The translations under genes were made by a program, and so were the position numbers. The notes beneath the pieces were generated by a model. The model had not been told where the DNA came from and searched no databases. It saw only the letters and a program-made list of their open reading frames with translations. A stretch of 64,000 bases of DNA from the NCBI RefSeq assembly GCF_012927355.1, contig NZ_JABBGK010000002.1:640758-704757 (forward strand). Reading direction: 5' to 3'. The stretch comes from Rhizobium terricola (GTDB lineage: Bacteria; Pseudomonadota; Alphaproteobacteria; Rhizobiales; Rhizobiaceae). Below, piece by piece: positions 16,118 through 25,511 of the stretch; the first letter of the stretch is position 1; each line of letters starts with the position of its first letter.

Positions 16118-16561
16118 TCAGGCCTTGCCGATCTGGGAGCGGGTCCAGTCGATGATCTGCCGGGCCGACATGGCGCCGGAGACGCGGGCGATCTCGCGGC
16201 CGCCGCGATAGAGGAGCATGGTCGGGATGCCGCGAATGCCGAGCCGAGACGCCGTCTCCTGCTCGTTTTCGGAATTCAGCTTGATCAGGCGGACATCCGG
16301 CTCGAGCACACCGGCCGCCTCGGCAAAGGCCGGCGCCATCATGCGGCACGGACCGCACCAAGGCGCCCAGACGTCGACGAGCACCGGAACATCGCTGCGG
16401 CTTACGTGTTTCTCGAAGGCGGCGGCACCGGTATCAACAGGATGCCCCTGAAACACCGGCTGTCCGCACTTGCCGCAGCGCGCCTCCGCCGGCGGCCGGC
16501 CACCGACAAGCCGATTGACGGCGGAGCAGTTGGGACAAACGATCTTGCGGTCTTCCTGCAT
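16118..16561 (-). CDS. trxC: Thioredoxin 2 with N-terminal zinc ribbon
   Basis: The 147-residue protein has four zinc-ligand cysteines in CPNC (9, 12) and CGKC (29, 32), then a thioredoxin fold with the active site WCGPC (68-72) and the cis-Pro in RGIPTM. This layout is diagnostic of TrxC, a cytosolic disulfide reductase linked to oxidative stress. ATG 16561 is preferred over a TTG two codons upstream. It is divergent from a small ArsR-family regulator with a BigR-like Cys pair, which may control it. Confidence 0.93.
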   Translation of the reverse strand: MQEDRKIVCPNCSAVNRLVGGRPPAEARCGKCGQPVFQGHPVDTGAAAFEKHVSRSDVPVLVDVWAPWCGPCRMMAPAFAEAAGVLEPDVRLIKLNSENEQETASRLGIRGIPTMLLYRGGREIARVSGAMSARQIIDWTRSQIGKA

Positions 16562-16616
16562 CTTCAAAAGCCCTGGATTTTCCCCGCCGACGGCGAAGGA
16601 ACGGCAACGCCTAGCC

Positions 16617-16645
16617 TTGACAATATATTCAGATTAACGTAGATA
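16617..16645 (+). promoter_or_regulatory. Near-consensus sigma-70 promoter of the ArsR-family gene
   Basis: TTGACA (16617-16622) and TAGATA (16640-16645) are separated by 17 bp. A start point 6-7 bp past the -10 falls at or next to the ATG at 16653, and no Shine-Dalgarno sequence is visible, so a leaderless mRNA is plausible. Confidence 0.6.
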
Positions 16646-16652
16646 CGCAAGA

Positions 16653-16955
16653 ATGAAAATTGATCCCGATTCCATGCAGACGGCCGCCGACGACGCCAGC
16701 GAATTGCTGAAGGCGCTCGCCAATCGCCATCGGCTGCTCATCCTCTGCCAATTGATCGATGGCGAACGCTCGGTCGGCCAGCTCGCAGAATTCCTCGGGA
16801 TCCGCGACTCCACGGTATCGCAGCACCTGGCACTTCTGCGCCGCGACCGGATCATTTCCGGGCGCAGGGACGGACAGACGATCTGGTATCGCATCGAAAG
16901 CGAACCGGCCCGCAACGTCATCACGGCGCTCTACGGCACCTACTGCGCTGTGTAG
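16653..16955 (+). CDS. ArsR-family regulator with BigR/SqrR-like cysteine pair
   Basis: The 100-residue winged-helix protein has the ArsR core: LLKALANRHRLLILCQL, a recognition helix in GIRDSTVSQHLALLRRD, and the wing RRDGQTIWYRI. The arsenic-binding ELCVCDL motif is absent. Its only cysteines are Cys32 and Cys98, 66 residues apart, matching the spacing of the disulfide/persulfide-sensing pair in BigR (42/108) and SqrR (41/107). It probably senses oxidised thiols or reactive sulfur and may control the divergent trxC gene; target and ligand are inferred. Confidence 0.88.
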   Translation: MKIDPDSMQTAADDASELLKALANRHRLLILCQLIDGERSVGQLAEFLGIRDSTVSQHLALLRRDRIISGRRDGQTIWYRIESEPARNVITALYGTYCAV

Positions 16956-16981
16956 CGCCGCCGCTGACATCTGGACACGAA

Positions 16982-17003
16982 AAGGGCCGCTGATGCGGCC
17001 CTT
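16982..17003. terminator. Bidirectional hairpin terminator
   Basis: AAGGGCCGC (16982-16990) pairs with GCGGCCCTT (16995-17003) across a TGAT loop, between the convergent ArsR-family and CoA-hydrolase genes. The T-rich tail is short on both strands. Confidence 0.7.
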
Positions 17004-17026
17004 CTGCGTTCTACGATGCTACATCC

Positions 17027-18520
17027 TCAGGCGGGACGCATCGTACCCCGTTCGCGCAGATTGACATGCCAGGACAGCGCTTCTTCCAGAACATGGGGCG
17101 TATGTCCGCCACGCTTCAGCGCGCGGTCGAAATAGTCCTGCAACGCATCCCGGTACTCCTTCGCCACGCAATTGGCGATGATGACCGGCGCGCGCTCGCG
17201 CGGCGCAAGCCCACGCAGGTCCGCGAGACCGACTTCGGTCACCAGAATGTCGACATCGTGCTCGGTGTGGTCGACATGGCTGACCATCGGGACGACGCTC
17301 GAAATTGCGCCGTTCTTGGCCATCGACTTGGTCACGAAGATCGACATGAAGCCGTTGCGGGCGAAATCGCCCGAACCGCCGATGCCGTTCATCATGTGGG
17401 TCCCGCCGACATGGGTCGAGTTGACGTTGCCATAGATGTCGAATTCGAGCGCGGTATTGATGCAGATGAGACCGAGGCGACGGATCACTTCCGGATGGTT
17501 GCTGATCTCCTGCGGGCGCAGCATCAGGTGATGCTTGTACTCCGCGAGCCGCGGCAGCACCTTCTGGTACATTTCCGCCGACAGCGTGATCGACGAACCC
17601 GAGGCGAAGGTGAGCTTGCCGGCATCGAACAGCTCGAATGTCGAGTCCTGCAAGACTTCCGAATACATCTTCAGGTCATGGAACGGCGTATCGATGAAGC
17701 CATGCAGAACGGCATTGGCAATCGTGCCGATCCCGGCCTGCAGGGGCTGCAGGTCATAGCCCATGCGGCCCTGCTTCACCTCGTTCAAAAGGAAATCGGT
17801 CAGGTGGCCGGCGATTGCGCGGGTTTCATCGTCCGGCGGCTGGATGGCAGCCGAGCTGTCATGCTTCTCGGAAACGACGACGGCGACGATCTTTTCCGGC
17901 GGGATGGGAATGAAAGGCAGACCGACGCGGCTCTCAGGCGTGACGACGGGGATCGGCATGCGGGTGGGGCGACGCGATGGAATGTAGATGTCGTGCAGGC
18001 CTTCCAGCGTGATCGGCTGCGACATGTTGAGTTCGATGATCACCTTGTCGGCCAGGATGGCGAAGCTTGCCGAATTGCCGACCGAAGTGGTCGGAACGAT
18101 GCCGCCCGTCTCGGTGATGGCGACGGCCTCGACGACGGCGATGTCGACCGGCTTGAGTTGCTTTGTCCGCAGTTGCTCGACCGTTTCGGACAGGTGCTGG
18201 TCGATAAACATCACCTCGCCGGCGTTGATCATCTTGCGCAGGCCCGGATCCGACTGGAAGGGAATGCGCCGTGCGGTGACGTGCGCCTCGGCGAGCGTCT
18301 TGTCGAGATCGTTGCCGAGCGAAGCACCGGTCATCAGGGTGATCTTCAGCGGATCCTTGCGGGCGCGCTCGGCGAGCGCCAGCGGCACGGCCTTTGCCTC
18401 ACCGGCACGCGTGAAGCCGCTCATGCCGACCGTCATGCCGTCCTTGATATAGGCCGCAGCCTCATCGGCGCTGACCACCTTTTCGAGCAGTGGCTTGTAG
18501 CGAATACGGTCACGCAGCAT
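17027..18520 (-). CDS. Acetyl-CoA hydrolase / succinyl-CoA:acetate CoA-transferase family
   Basis: The 497-residue protein matches the AarC/Cat1/Ach1 family: TVGMSGFTRAGEAKAVP near the N-terminus, DLQPLQAGIGTIANAV, the catalytic-Glu region NTALEFDIYGNVNSTHVGG, and GIGGSGDFARNG. These enzymes move CoA between acetate and succinate or, physiologically, hydrolyse acetyl-CoA or propionyl-CoA through a glutamyl-CoA intermediate. The present data do not separate hydrolase from transferase. It appears to be a single-gene unit, with a 212-bp gap before the tRNA gene. Confidence 0.92.
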   Translation of the reverse strand: MLRDRIRYKPLLEKVVSADEAAAYIKDGMTVGMSGFTRAGEAKAVPLALAERARKDPLKITLMTGASLGNDLDKTLAEAHVTARRIPFQSDPGLRKMINAGEVMFIDQHLSETVEQLRTKQLKPVDIAVVEAVAITETGGIVPTTSVGNSASFAILADKVIIELNMSQPITLEGLHDIYIPSRRPTRMPIPVVTPESRVGLPFIPIPPEKIVAVVVSEKHDSSAAIQPPDDETRAIAGHLTDFLLNEVKQGRMGYDLQPLQAGIGTIANAVLHGFIDTPFHDLKMYSEVLQDSTFELFDAGKLTFASGSSITLSAEMYQKVLPRLAEYKHHLMLRPQEISNHPEVIRRLGLICINTALEFDIYGNVNSTHVGGTHMMNGIGGSGDFARNGFMSIFVTKSMAKNGAISSVVPMVSHVDHTEHDVDILVTEVGLADLRGLAPRERAPVIIANCVAKEYRDALQDYFDRALKRGGHTPHVLEEALSWHVNLRERGTMRPA

Positions 18521-18732
18521 GGAAGTTCCTTGTCGTCATCGAGTTTTGGCCCGGCTGGCGGGTGCACTGGCTTAAATGCCGAGGCGTTAACAAGGCAATC
18601 ATTCTTCAGTCGCATCGCGCGCGTGTCTGCTATGCAAAAAACGCACAACTAACAACCAGCGGACAGATAGGTCAAACGCCAATTCGGTGCGTAATGACGA
18701 CGTCTTAGTTTCGTATTTCGAAGGAAGGAAAA

Positions 18733-18809
18733 TGGCGCACCCGAAGAGATTCGAACTCCTGACCCCCAGATTCGTAGTCTGGTGCTCTATCCAGCTGAGC
18801 TACGGGTGC
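18733..18809 (-). tRNA. tRNA-Arg(ACG)
   Basis: On the minus strand a full cloverleaf reads GCACCCG (acceptor), a D arm with AGCTCAGCTGGATAGAGC, an anticodon stem CCAGA/TCTGG around CTACGAA (anticodon ACG), the T loop GTTCGAATC, the matching CGGGTGC, discriminator G, and an encoded CCA. The length is 77 nt with CCA. Confidence 0.97.
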
Positions 18810-18947
18810 GTACCGGTCCGACTTGTCGTCGGCGGCGTGGCGATCCTCTAAAGCGGGACGCGGAGGATTGCAAGCGCCTTTCGAAAAAAAGAGTCATTTT
18901 GCCGTCACATGAAGGGCCGAGCCCCTGCGTTTTCGGGCTTTCTTTTT

Positions 18948-20432
18948 TCAGGCGCGGGCCCGCCAGTCGTCGAGCGCGACGGGCCGGTCCGGAATCTCGA
19001 TGCGGAACAGGGTGCCGGGTCCGGGCTTCTCCACCAGCGCGATCGTACCGCCATGGGCGAGCACGAGCTCGCGTGCAATCGCGAGGCCAAGCCCGGTGCC
19101 GCCGGAGCGCGCGGAGCCGCGGAAGGCGGTGAAAAGGTTCTCCCGGGCCTTGGCGGCAAGCCCCGGACCGGTGTCGTCGATCGAGATCGCCACCACGCTG
19201 CCGACGCGCTGCGCCGACAGCGTGATCCGCCGCAGGATGAGCGGGTCGCCAATACCGTGATTCGCCAGCGCCTGAACCGCATTGCGGCAGAGATTGTGAA
19301 TGACCCTGAAAAGCTGCTCGCTGTCGGCATCGACCTCGGTGTCGACTGCAACGGCCTCGAGGAAATCAATGCCGCTCTCGGGATCGATGGCCAGGATATC
19401 CCGCACCTCCTGACAGAGGTCGGCGAGACGGAAGCGCCGGCGCTTCGGCTCCGCCTCCGAGGCCTGCCCATAGGCCAGAACCTCGCTGGTATAGCCGACG
19501 GCCCTGTCGATAGTTCGGACGAGCTTCGGTGCAAAGCCCTTCACCATCGGATCATCGACATCGACGAGGCGGTCGGACATCAGCTGTGCCGATGCCAGGA
19601 TGTTGCGCATGTCGTGGTTGATCTTGGAGACGGCAAGCCCGAGATCGGCGAGGTTTCGCTGCTGCTTCAGCGTTCGCTGCAGCTGGCCCTGCATCAGGGC
19701 GAGATGACGTCCGGCAAGCGCGATCTCGTCGCTGCCCGGTGCCGGGACCAACACCCTGGCCGGATCTTCGGGGCTGTCGGCAAAGGCCTGCATGCTGCTG
19801 GTCAAACGGCGCACCGGCCTGATCATCATCCGGTTGATCGCGATGTAGATCAGCGAAGCGGTGATCAGCGAAATCATCAGCGAGACCGAGAAGACGTTTC
19901 GCGCATAGGCGAGCATCGCGTTGCGGAGGCTTTTCTCCTGCATGACGACCTCGATGATCATGTCGCTGTCGCCGACCGGTCCATAGACGCGCAGCACGCG
20001 ATCGCCACCGAGCACCAGGGCATAGAGCGCGTCTCCGATCGACTCCAGCATGGGCACATCGGTCAGGTCGTATTTGGCGTCCACCTGCGGCGGCATACCG
20101 TCGACCGCGAGAAGCCGCGAGGTATCGTCGCGGCGCAGCACGATGGCTTTCGTGCCGGTTGCCATCAACGTGTCGTCCTGGACGTTGCGCGGCAATTCGA
20201 TCGGCTGCAAACCGTCGATCACTACACCCGCGGCCGCGGCCGTGTTCAGGCGATCCTGCAACCAGCGCAGGCGCATGGTTGCGACCGAGGGAACGAAGAT
20301 CAGCACTTCCGCCAGCATGACGAAGGCCATGGTCAGCCACAGGAGTTTGCCGGACAGCCCGCGCAGCCGATGGGGCATGGCGGTGGGACCGCCTGCCTCG
20401 GCTTCCGGACCGGTCTCGGTCAGACGCAGCAT
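18948..20432 (-). CDS. Membrane sensor histidine kinase
   Basis: The 494-residue protein has TM segments at about 28-48 and 180-198 flanking a periplasmic domain, a HAMP-like segment (about 200-252), a HisKA region with H273 in KINHDMRN, and a HATPase domain with the N box LCRNAVQAL, DDTGPGL and GGTGLGLAI. No receiver is attached and no response-regulator gene is adjacent, so this is an orphan kinase. The phosphoacceptor context HDMRN is that of the HWE/PhoR-distant kinases seen in Alphaproteobacteria. The signal is unknown. Confidence 0.9.
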   Translation of the reverse strand: MLRLTETGPEAEAGGPTAMPHRLRGLSGKLLWLTMAFVMLAEVLIFVPSVATMRLRWLQDRLNTAAAAGVVIDGLQPIELPRNVQDDTLMATGTKAIVLRRDDTSRLLAVDGMPPQVDAKYDLTDVPMLESIGDALYALVLGGDRVLRVYGPVGDSDMIIEVVMQEKSLRNAMLAYARNVFSVSLMISLITASLIYIAINRMMIRPVRRLTSSMQAFADSPEDPARVLVPAPGSDEIALAGRHLALMQGQLQRTLKQQRNLADLGLAVSKINHDMRNILASAQLMSDRLVDVDDPMVKGFAPKLVRTIDRAVGYTSEVLAYGQASEAEPKRRRFRLADLCQEVRDILAIDPESGIDFLEAVAVDTEVDADSEQLFRVIHNLCRNAVQALANHGIGDPLILRRITLSAQRVGSVVAISIDDTGPGLAAKARENLFTAFRGSARSGGTGLGLAIARELVLAHGGTIALVEKPGPGTLFRIEIPDRPVALDDWRARA

Positions 20433-20597
20433 CGCCTACTCTCCGTGGTCAGTGTCGCCGCGAGCGATATTTGTCGGTGCCAGCGGAACATTTCAATGGC
20501 AGCATACTAAACGACGCGACGGTTTTTGGCCAACGGCATTGCGGCACCACCGGCAGGACCGCACCGGCTGGCTCATACCCCGGCACGGAGAAACGCA

Positions 20598-20627
20598 AAC
20601 GCCGCGTCCCGATCGGGACGCGGCGTT
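20598..20627 (-). terminator. Rho-independent terminator after the chemoreceptor gene
   Basis: A perfect 13-bp stem (AACGCCGCGTCCC at 20598-20610 with GGGACGCGGCGTT at 20615-20627) encloses GATC. The minus-strand tail reads TTTGCGTTTCTC. It lies 25 nt after the chemoreceptor stop. Confidence 0.8.
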
Positions 20628-20651
20628 CTGCAAGACTGGCGTTCGGGCCGA

Positions 20652-22676
20652 TCAGAATTCTTCCCAGCTCTCGGTTTCCGGTACGGCTGCCCGGGCCGTG
20701 GCGGCGCGTCCGCCACCAAAGGCCTTGGCGACGGAACCCATCATCTGGCGTGCAGGAGAGGGCGCAGGGCGATGCTGTGCCGCCTTTGCCACCACCGGGG
20801 CCGATTGCGCGCGCCCGTCGTCGGAAATGCGGAACTGCGCGACAAGACCGGCTAGGCCATCGGCTTCGCCCGACAGCTTGTGGGTCGCAGCCGAGGTCTC
20901 CTCGACCATGGCGGCGTTCTGCTGGGTTACCTGGTCCATCTGGTTCATCGCCTTGGCGACCTCGGCAAGACCTGTCGACTGTTCCTTGGCCGCGGCCGCG
21001 ATCGAATGGATGTGGTCGTTGATCTTCAGAACGCGGCTCTCGATTTCCGAGAGGGCTTCACCGGTGCGCTGGACGAGCTTCACGCCGCCGGAGACTTCCT
21101 CGCCCGACTTGGTGATCAGCGCCTTGATGTCCTTTGCGGCATTGGCCGAGCGTTGGGCGAGTTCGCGCACTTCCTGGGCGACGACGGCAAAGCCCTTGCC
21201 GGCTTCACCCGCACGGGCGGCCTCGACGCCAGCGTTGAGCGCCAGCAGGTTGGTCTGGAAGGCGATCTCGTCGATGACGTTGATGATCTGCGAAATCTCG
21301 CGCGACGCCTGTTCGATGCGACCCATGGCATCGACGGCATCGGAGACAACAATCGCCGACTGGGCAGCGCTCTGCTTTGCCTCGGTCACCATCTGGCTGG
21401 CTTCCTGGGCGCGTTCGCTCGATCCACGGACGACGACGGTGATCTCGTCGAGGGCGGCCGAGGTTTCCTCGAGGGCAGCTGCCTGCTGCTCGGTGCGCTT
21501 GGCAAGATCGTTCGTCGCCGAGGTGAGCTCGTCGGTGTTGCCGTTGATGAGATCCGTCTTGCCGCGGATGTCGGTCATCGTGTGGCGCAAACGCTCGAAG
21601 GTCGCATTGACGTTGGTCTGCAGTTCGGCGAAGGCGCCACGGAAATCGCCACGCATGTTCTGCGTGAGGTCACCCGCGGAAAGGCTTGCAATGACGCGAC
21701 GGGTCTCGGAAACGCCCTGGTCGACCGACGAGAGCAGCGTGTTGATGTTGGCGGCGAAACGGTTGAGATTTTCGTCCTCATAATCCTTGTCGATGCGCTT
21801 GCCGAAATCGCCGGCTGCGGCCGCGGCGACCGTAACCGACATGCTGGACTGAAGGTCGTCGCTCTTGGCGCGCATTGCGGTTTCCTGGGCATTGAGGCGC
21901 TGGACGGCAAGACCGTTGCGCTTGAACACCTCGACCGCGGCGGCCATGTCGCCGATTTCGTCGGCGCGTCCCTCGTAAGGAACATCGGCGCTGAAATCGC
22001 CGTCGGCCACGCTCTTCATCGCCGCCGTGACCTTGCGGATCGGACCGCTCAGATGGTTGACGCCGATATGCATGCCAAGGCCCGCGCCGATGGCGAGCGA
22101 CAGGACCGTCACGCCGGAAATGATGACCAGCATGGTGTCCTGGAAGCTTGCGAGCGAATCCTTGAGAGCCTGGAGTTCGACCTTGTCCGCATCGACGACT
22201 GCATCGATCTCGGCCTGGAAGGCCTTGCGGTTGGCGCGGTTGGCTTCGTTGTTGCCCTGCTCGTTCGCCGCCTTCGGATCTACCGTGGTGCCCAGGCGTG
22301 CCGTCTCCGCACGGAAGGTGCGGAACTCCGCTGAGCGGGCCTGCATCGCGTCGAAGGTCGCCATCTGCGCCTCCGGAACGAGCGGCTTCCAGGTTGCGAG
22401 CACCTTGTCCATCTCGTCGAGGTTCTTGAGCAGGCCCTTGGCGAAGTTCTCGGCTTTCTCCGTGCTCGGTGCCGCATAGATGCCGCGCGCTTCCATGACC
22501 ACGCCGGTCACGAGGCGATTGAGACGCTCACCGAGATAGACGCGCTCCGAAACTTCACTCACCTGTTCGGACTTGGCGCCGTACTGCGTGGTGACGAAGA
22601 TGCCCATCGCCCCGATCACGACGGCCGCGAAGCCGAGAATCCCCACCAATGAATAGACTTTACCGCTGATCTTCAC
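20652..22676 (-). CDS. Methyl-accepting chemotaxis protein with tandem HAMP-like segments
   Basis: The 674-residue receptor has TM1 (about 8-29), an all-helical four-helix-bundle-like periplasmic domain (about 30-180), TM2 (about 181-203), a HAMP domain and two further HAMP-like stretches (about 280-375). The MCP signalling hairpin has its tip at [21 protein letters not shown]. The last residues ESWEEF form a WxxF pentapeptide that in known receptors tethers CheR/CheB. The ligand is unknown. It is monocistronic with a strong terminator. Confidence 0.94.
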   Translation of the reverse strand: MKISGKVYSLVGILGFAAVVIGAMGIFVTTQYGAKSEQVSEVSERVYLGERLNRLVTGVVMEARGIYAAPSTEKAENFAKGLLKNLDEMDKVLATWKPLVPEAQMATFDAMQARSAEFRTFRAETARLGTTVDPKAANEQGNNEANRANRKAFQAEIDAVVDADKVELQALKDSLASFQDTMLVIISGVTVLSLAIGAGLGMHIGVNHLSGPIRKVTAAMKSVADGDFSADVPYEGRADEIGDMAAAVEVFKRNGLAVQRLNAQETAMRAKSDDLQSSMSVTVAAAAAGDFGKRIDKDYEDENLNRFAANINTLLSSVDQGVSETRRVIASLSAGDLTQNMRGDFRGAFAELQTNVNATFERLRHTMTDIRGKTDLINGNTDELTSATNDLAKRTEQQAAALEETSAALDEITVVVRGSSERAQEASQMVTEAKQSAAQSAIVVSDAVDAMGRIEQASREISQIINVIDEIAFQTNLLALNAGVEAARAGEAGKGFAVVAQEVRELAQRSANAAKDIKALITKSGEEVSGGVKLVQRTGEALSEIESRVLKINDHIHSIAAAAKEQSTGLAEVAKAMNQMDQVTQQNAAMVEETSAATHKLSGEADGLAGLVAQFRISDDGRAQSAPVVAKAAQHRPAPSPARQMMGSVAKAFGGGRAATARAAVPETESWEEF

Positions 22677-22963
22677 GGACGTGCTCCTGCATGAGACGAA
22701 GAGGCCTCAACCCCCACATTTTTACTAAAATACAGTCCGCCTGTTAACGAAGTCTTGTCGCGCCGAATCGGCCTCTTTCGCATGTAAAACCGCCCCTGCA
22801 CGTGCGAAATTTGAGCGCAGCAGCCATTCAAACGATCAAAACCGATCATTTTTCGCCGCAATGCAAGATGGCCGCGGCGTCAGACCCAGGAAACTGCTCG
22901 CGCTATTGGTTAATGACGAATGACAAGATCTTGCCGCAGCGAAAACGCTGGAAAGGCCAGGAA
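22677..22963. other. Long upstream region of rpmH without a gene
   Basis: With the rpmH leader, this 431-bp gap (22677-23107) holds no supportable gene. It contains the AT-rich start region of the chemoreceptor gene on the left and the rpmH promoter on the right. No cluster of DnaA boxes is seen, although rpmH lies beside oriC/dnaA in many other bacteria. Confidence 0.6.
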
Positions 22964-22992
22964 TTGACTCTCGGGGCCTTCGCCCGTATAAG
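22964..22992 (+). promoter_or_regulatory. Sigma-70 promoter for rpmH-rnpA-yidC
   Basis: TTGACT (22964-22969) and TATAAG (22987-22992) are separated by exactly 17 bp, close to the consensus. The expected leader before rpmH is about 110 nt, unusually long for a 44-codon gene. Confidence 0.7.
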
Positions 22993-23107
22993 CCGCGCAC
23001 GTTCGGACCGACCCGCCCATGTGGCGGATGAAGAGCCGTGCGATAAATCCAACGCTCTTGCAGTTACTGCAAACCCAAGAAGGGCCGCACACCGCGGTGT
23101 TAAATAA

Positions 23108-23242
23108 ATGAAGCGTACCTACCAACCTTCCAAGCTTGTTCGCAAGCGTCGCCACGGCTTCCGTGCGCGCATGGCCACCAAGGGCGGCCGCAAGGTTCTC
23201 GTTGCTCGCCGCGCTCGCGGTCGCAAGCGTCTCTCGGCCTAA
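23108..23242 (+). CDS. rpmH: 50S ribosomal protein L34
   Basis: The 44-codon gene encodes [18 protein letters not shown]..., ending GRKRLSA, the invariant L34 sequence. It is very basic and binds 23S rRNA. It is followed 26 nt later by rnpA, the standard arrangement. Confidence 0.98.
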   Translation: MKRTYQPSKLVRKRRHGFRARMATKGGRKVLVARRARGRKRLSA

Positions 23243-23268
23243 GGCCGGGGCGGCCCGAGACCGGGCGA

Positions 23269-23658
23269 ATGAATGCTCCTAAAAACAAGCACACTGTCGG
23301 GCGGCTGAAAAGCCGGCCGCAGCTTCTTGCCGTTCGCGCCGGAGAAAAGCGCAAGGGAGGCCTGTTCCTCCTCGAAGTCCTCGACCGCCAGCAGCCGGAT
23401 ACCGAAGCGCGGGTCGGCTTTACCGTCACCAAGAAACACGGCAACGCGGTCGAACGAAACCGCATGCGGCGGCGGCTAAAAGAAGCCGTGCGGCTCAATG
23501 CGGCGTTTGCAATGCAGCCCGGACACGACTATGTGGTGGTCGCCCGCAGGGACGTGCTCAATGCACCCTTTGCGAGGATTGCCGCGCAATTGGCCGAGCG
23601 GATCAAGGCCAGACCGAAAAACGCAGGGTCCTCCGCGACCGATTCCAGGAAAGTATGA
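23269..23658 (+). CDS. rnpA: Ribonuclease P protein component
   Basis: The 129-residue basic protein carries the RnpA signature: [35 protein letters not shown] (the RNR region that binds P RNA), and [12 protein letters not shown]. It assists the catalytic RNA in 5' maturation of tRNAs. Its stop overlaps the yidC start as ATGA, so the two are translationally coupled. The start at 23269 is the first ATG after rpmH. Confidence 0.96.
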   Translation: MNAPKNKHTVGRLKSRPQLLAVRAGEKRKGGLFLLEVLDRQQPDTEARVGFTVTKKHGNAVERNRMRRRLKEAVRLNAAFAMQPGHDYVVVARRDVLNAPFARIAAQLAERIKARPKNAGSSATDSRKV

Positions 23659-25454
23659 TGCAAAACAACCGCAATTACTTCATCGCGATTGCCCTGTCCG
23701 TGCTGATCGTTCTCGGCTGGCAGTATTTCATCATGAATCCCAGGATCGAGGCGCAGCGGGTTGCCGAAGAGGCACGCCTTGCCGAACAGGCCAAGACCGA
23801 ACAGACGACGACCACACCCGCACCGGCCGGCACCGTCTCAGGCACCCTTCCCGGAAGCAATGCGCAGGCCGCCGCCGAGGCGAGCCGCGAGGAAGCGATT
23901 GCGAAGTCGACCCGCGTCGCCATCGACACGCCCGCCCTTGCCGGCTCGATCAACCTCACCGGCGCCCGCTTCGACGACCTGAAGCTCAAGGAATACCGCG
24001 AGACCGTCGACCCGACGAGCCCGATCATCACTCTTTTCAACCCGGCGGACACCAAGGACGGCTACTTTACCGAACTCGGCTTCATCGGCGGCGAGAACGC
24101 CGGCACCGTCCCGGGCCCGACCACCGTCTGGACGCTCACCGAAGGCGACAAGCTCACGCAGACGACGCCGGTCACCCTCTCCTTCACCAACGAGGCCGGC
24201 CTGACCTTCAAGCGCAAGGTATCGATCGACGAGCATTACATGTTCACCGTCGAGGACACGATCAGCAATGCCAGCACGGCTGCCGCATCGGTCGCGCCTT
24301 ACGGCCGCATCACGCGCTACAACAAGCCGACCACCCCCTCGGTCTACGTCCTGCACGAAGGCTTCCTCGGCGTCATCGGCGCGGAGAACGGTCTGACGGA
24401 AGAAAAGTATTCGAACATCGAGAAGGAAGCGATTGCCAACGAGAAGGCGACCGGCGGCTGGCTCGGTATCACCGACAAGTATTGGGCAGCAGCCCTCGTT
24501 CCGCAGCAGACGCTGGCATTCGAATCGCGTTTCTCCCATTTCACGGACGGCCAGCCGCGCTTCCAGGCTGACTTCAAGAACGATGCGGTCAGCGTCGCGC
24601 CGGGCCAGTCGGCCACGGTCAAGCAGCTCGTGTTCGCCGGCGCCAAGGAAGTTCCGGTCGTCGACAGCTACAAGGCAAGTCTGGCGATCCCGCATTTCGA
24701 CCTGATGATCGACTGGGGCTGGTTCTACTTCCTGACCAAGCCGATGTTCAAAGTTATGGACTTCTTCTACCGTCACGTCGGCAATTTCGGCATCGCCATC
24801 CTGCTGACCACCATCGTCGTCAAGGCGCTGTTCTTCCCGCTCGCCAGCAAGCAGTACGCCTCCATGGCCAACATGAAGCGCGTCCAGCCGAAGATGGAAG
24901 AGCTGAAGGCCAAGCACGGCGACGACAAGATGGCGCTGCAGCAAGCGATGATGCAGCTCTACAAGGAAGAGAAGATCAACCCGGTCGCTGGCTGCTGGCC
25001 TGTTCTCCTGCAGATCCCGGTCTTCTTCTCGCTCTACAAGGTGATCTACGTCACCATCGAAATGCGTCATGCACCGTTCTTCGGCTGGATCCAAGACCTG
25101 TCCGCACCCGATCCGACGACGTTCATCAACCTGTTCGGCCTCCTGCCGTTCGAAGGCCCGACCTTCCTGCACCTCGGCGTCTGGCCGATCATCATGGGCG
25201 TCACCATGTGGCTGCAGATGCGGATGAACCCGACGCCGCCGGATCCGACCCAGGCGATGCTGTTCAACTGGATGCCGCTGATCTTCACCTTCATGCTCGG
25301 CACCTTCCCTGCAGGTCTCGTCATCTACTGGGCATGGAACAACACGCTCTCGATCGCCCAGCAGTCGATCATCATGAAGCGTCACGGCGCCAAGATCGAA
25401 CTGTTCGACAATCTGAAGGGCATGTTCCGGCGAAAACCCACCGAGACGAAGTGA
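23655..25454 (+). CDS. yidC: Membrane protein insertase YidC
   Basis: This is the 599-residue Gram-negative form: an N-terminal TM (about 7-24) with a linker, the large periplasmic P1 beta-supersandwich domain (about 60-350), and the five-TM insertase core with [56 protein letters not shown] and [15 protein letters not shown]. It inserts and folds inner-membrane proteins with or without SecYEG. A terminator follows directly, so engB is not strictly part of the same transcript. Confidence 0.97.
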   Translation: MMQNNRNYFIAIALSVLIVLGWQYFIMNPRIEAQRVAEEARLAEQAKTEQTTTTPAPAGTVSGTLPGSNAQAAAEASREEAIAKSTRVAIDTPALAGSINLTGARFDDLKLKEYRETVDPTSPIITLFNPADTKDGYFTELGFIGGENAGTVPGPTTVWTLTEGDKLTQTTPVTLSFTNEAGLTFKRKVSIDEHYMFTVEDTISNASTAAASVAPYGRITRYNKPTTPSVYVLHEGFLGVIGAENGLTEEKYSNIEKEAIANEKATGGWLGITDKYWAAALVPQQTLAFESRFSHFTDGQPRFQADFKNDAVSVAPGQSATVKQLVFAGAKEVPVVDSYKASLAIPHFDLMIDWGWFYFLTKPMFKVMDFFYRHVGNFGIAILLTTIVVKALFFPLASKQYASMANMKRVQPKMEELKAKHGDDKMALQQAMMQLYKEEKINPVAGCWPVLLQIPVFFSLYKVIYVTIEMRHAPFFGWIQDLSAPDPTTFINLFGLLPFEGPTFLHLGVWPIIMGVTMWLQMRMNPTPPDPTQAMLFNWMPLIFTFMLGTFPAGLVIYWAWNNTLSIAQQSIIMKRHGAKIELFDNLKGMFRRKPTETK

Positions 25455-25459
25455 TCCTC

Positions 25460-25489
25460 AAAGCCCCGGTTTACCGGGGCTTTCTTTTA
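25460..25489 (+). terminator. Rho-independent terminator of rpmH-rnpA-yidC
   Basis: AAAGCCCCGG (25460-25469) pairs with CCGGGGCTTT (25474-25483) across TTTA and is followed by CTTTTAT. It starts 5 nt after the yidC stop. Confidence 0.9.
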
Positions 25490-25511
25490 TGCCGTTTCCT
25501 TGTGAGTTCCC

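Noticed and set aside
16653-16955. Regulator of the arsC-arsH pair
   Set aside because: It lies 25 kb away, lacks the arsenic-binding CxC motif, and its cysteines fit a thiol sensor.
17066-18652. Plus-strand open frame of about 530 codons
   Set aside because: It is the antisense shadow of the acetyl-CoA hydrolase gene; its product is His/Asp/Arg-rich without domains.
22677-23107. oriC next to rpmH
   Set aside because: No DnaA-box cluster or AT-rich unwinding element is visible, and dnaA is not adjacent; the region is explained by two promoters.
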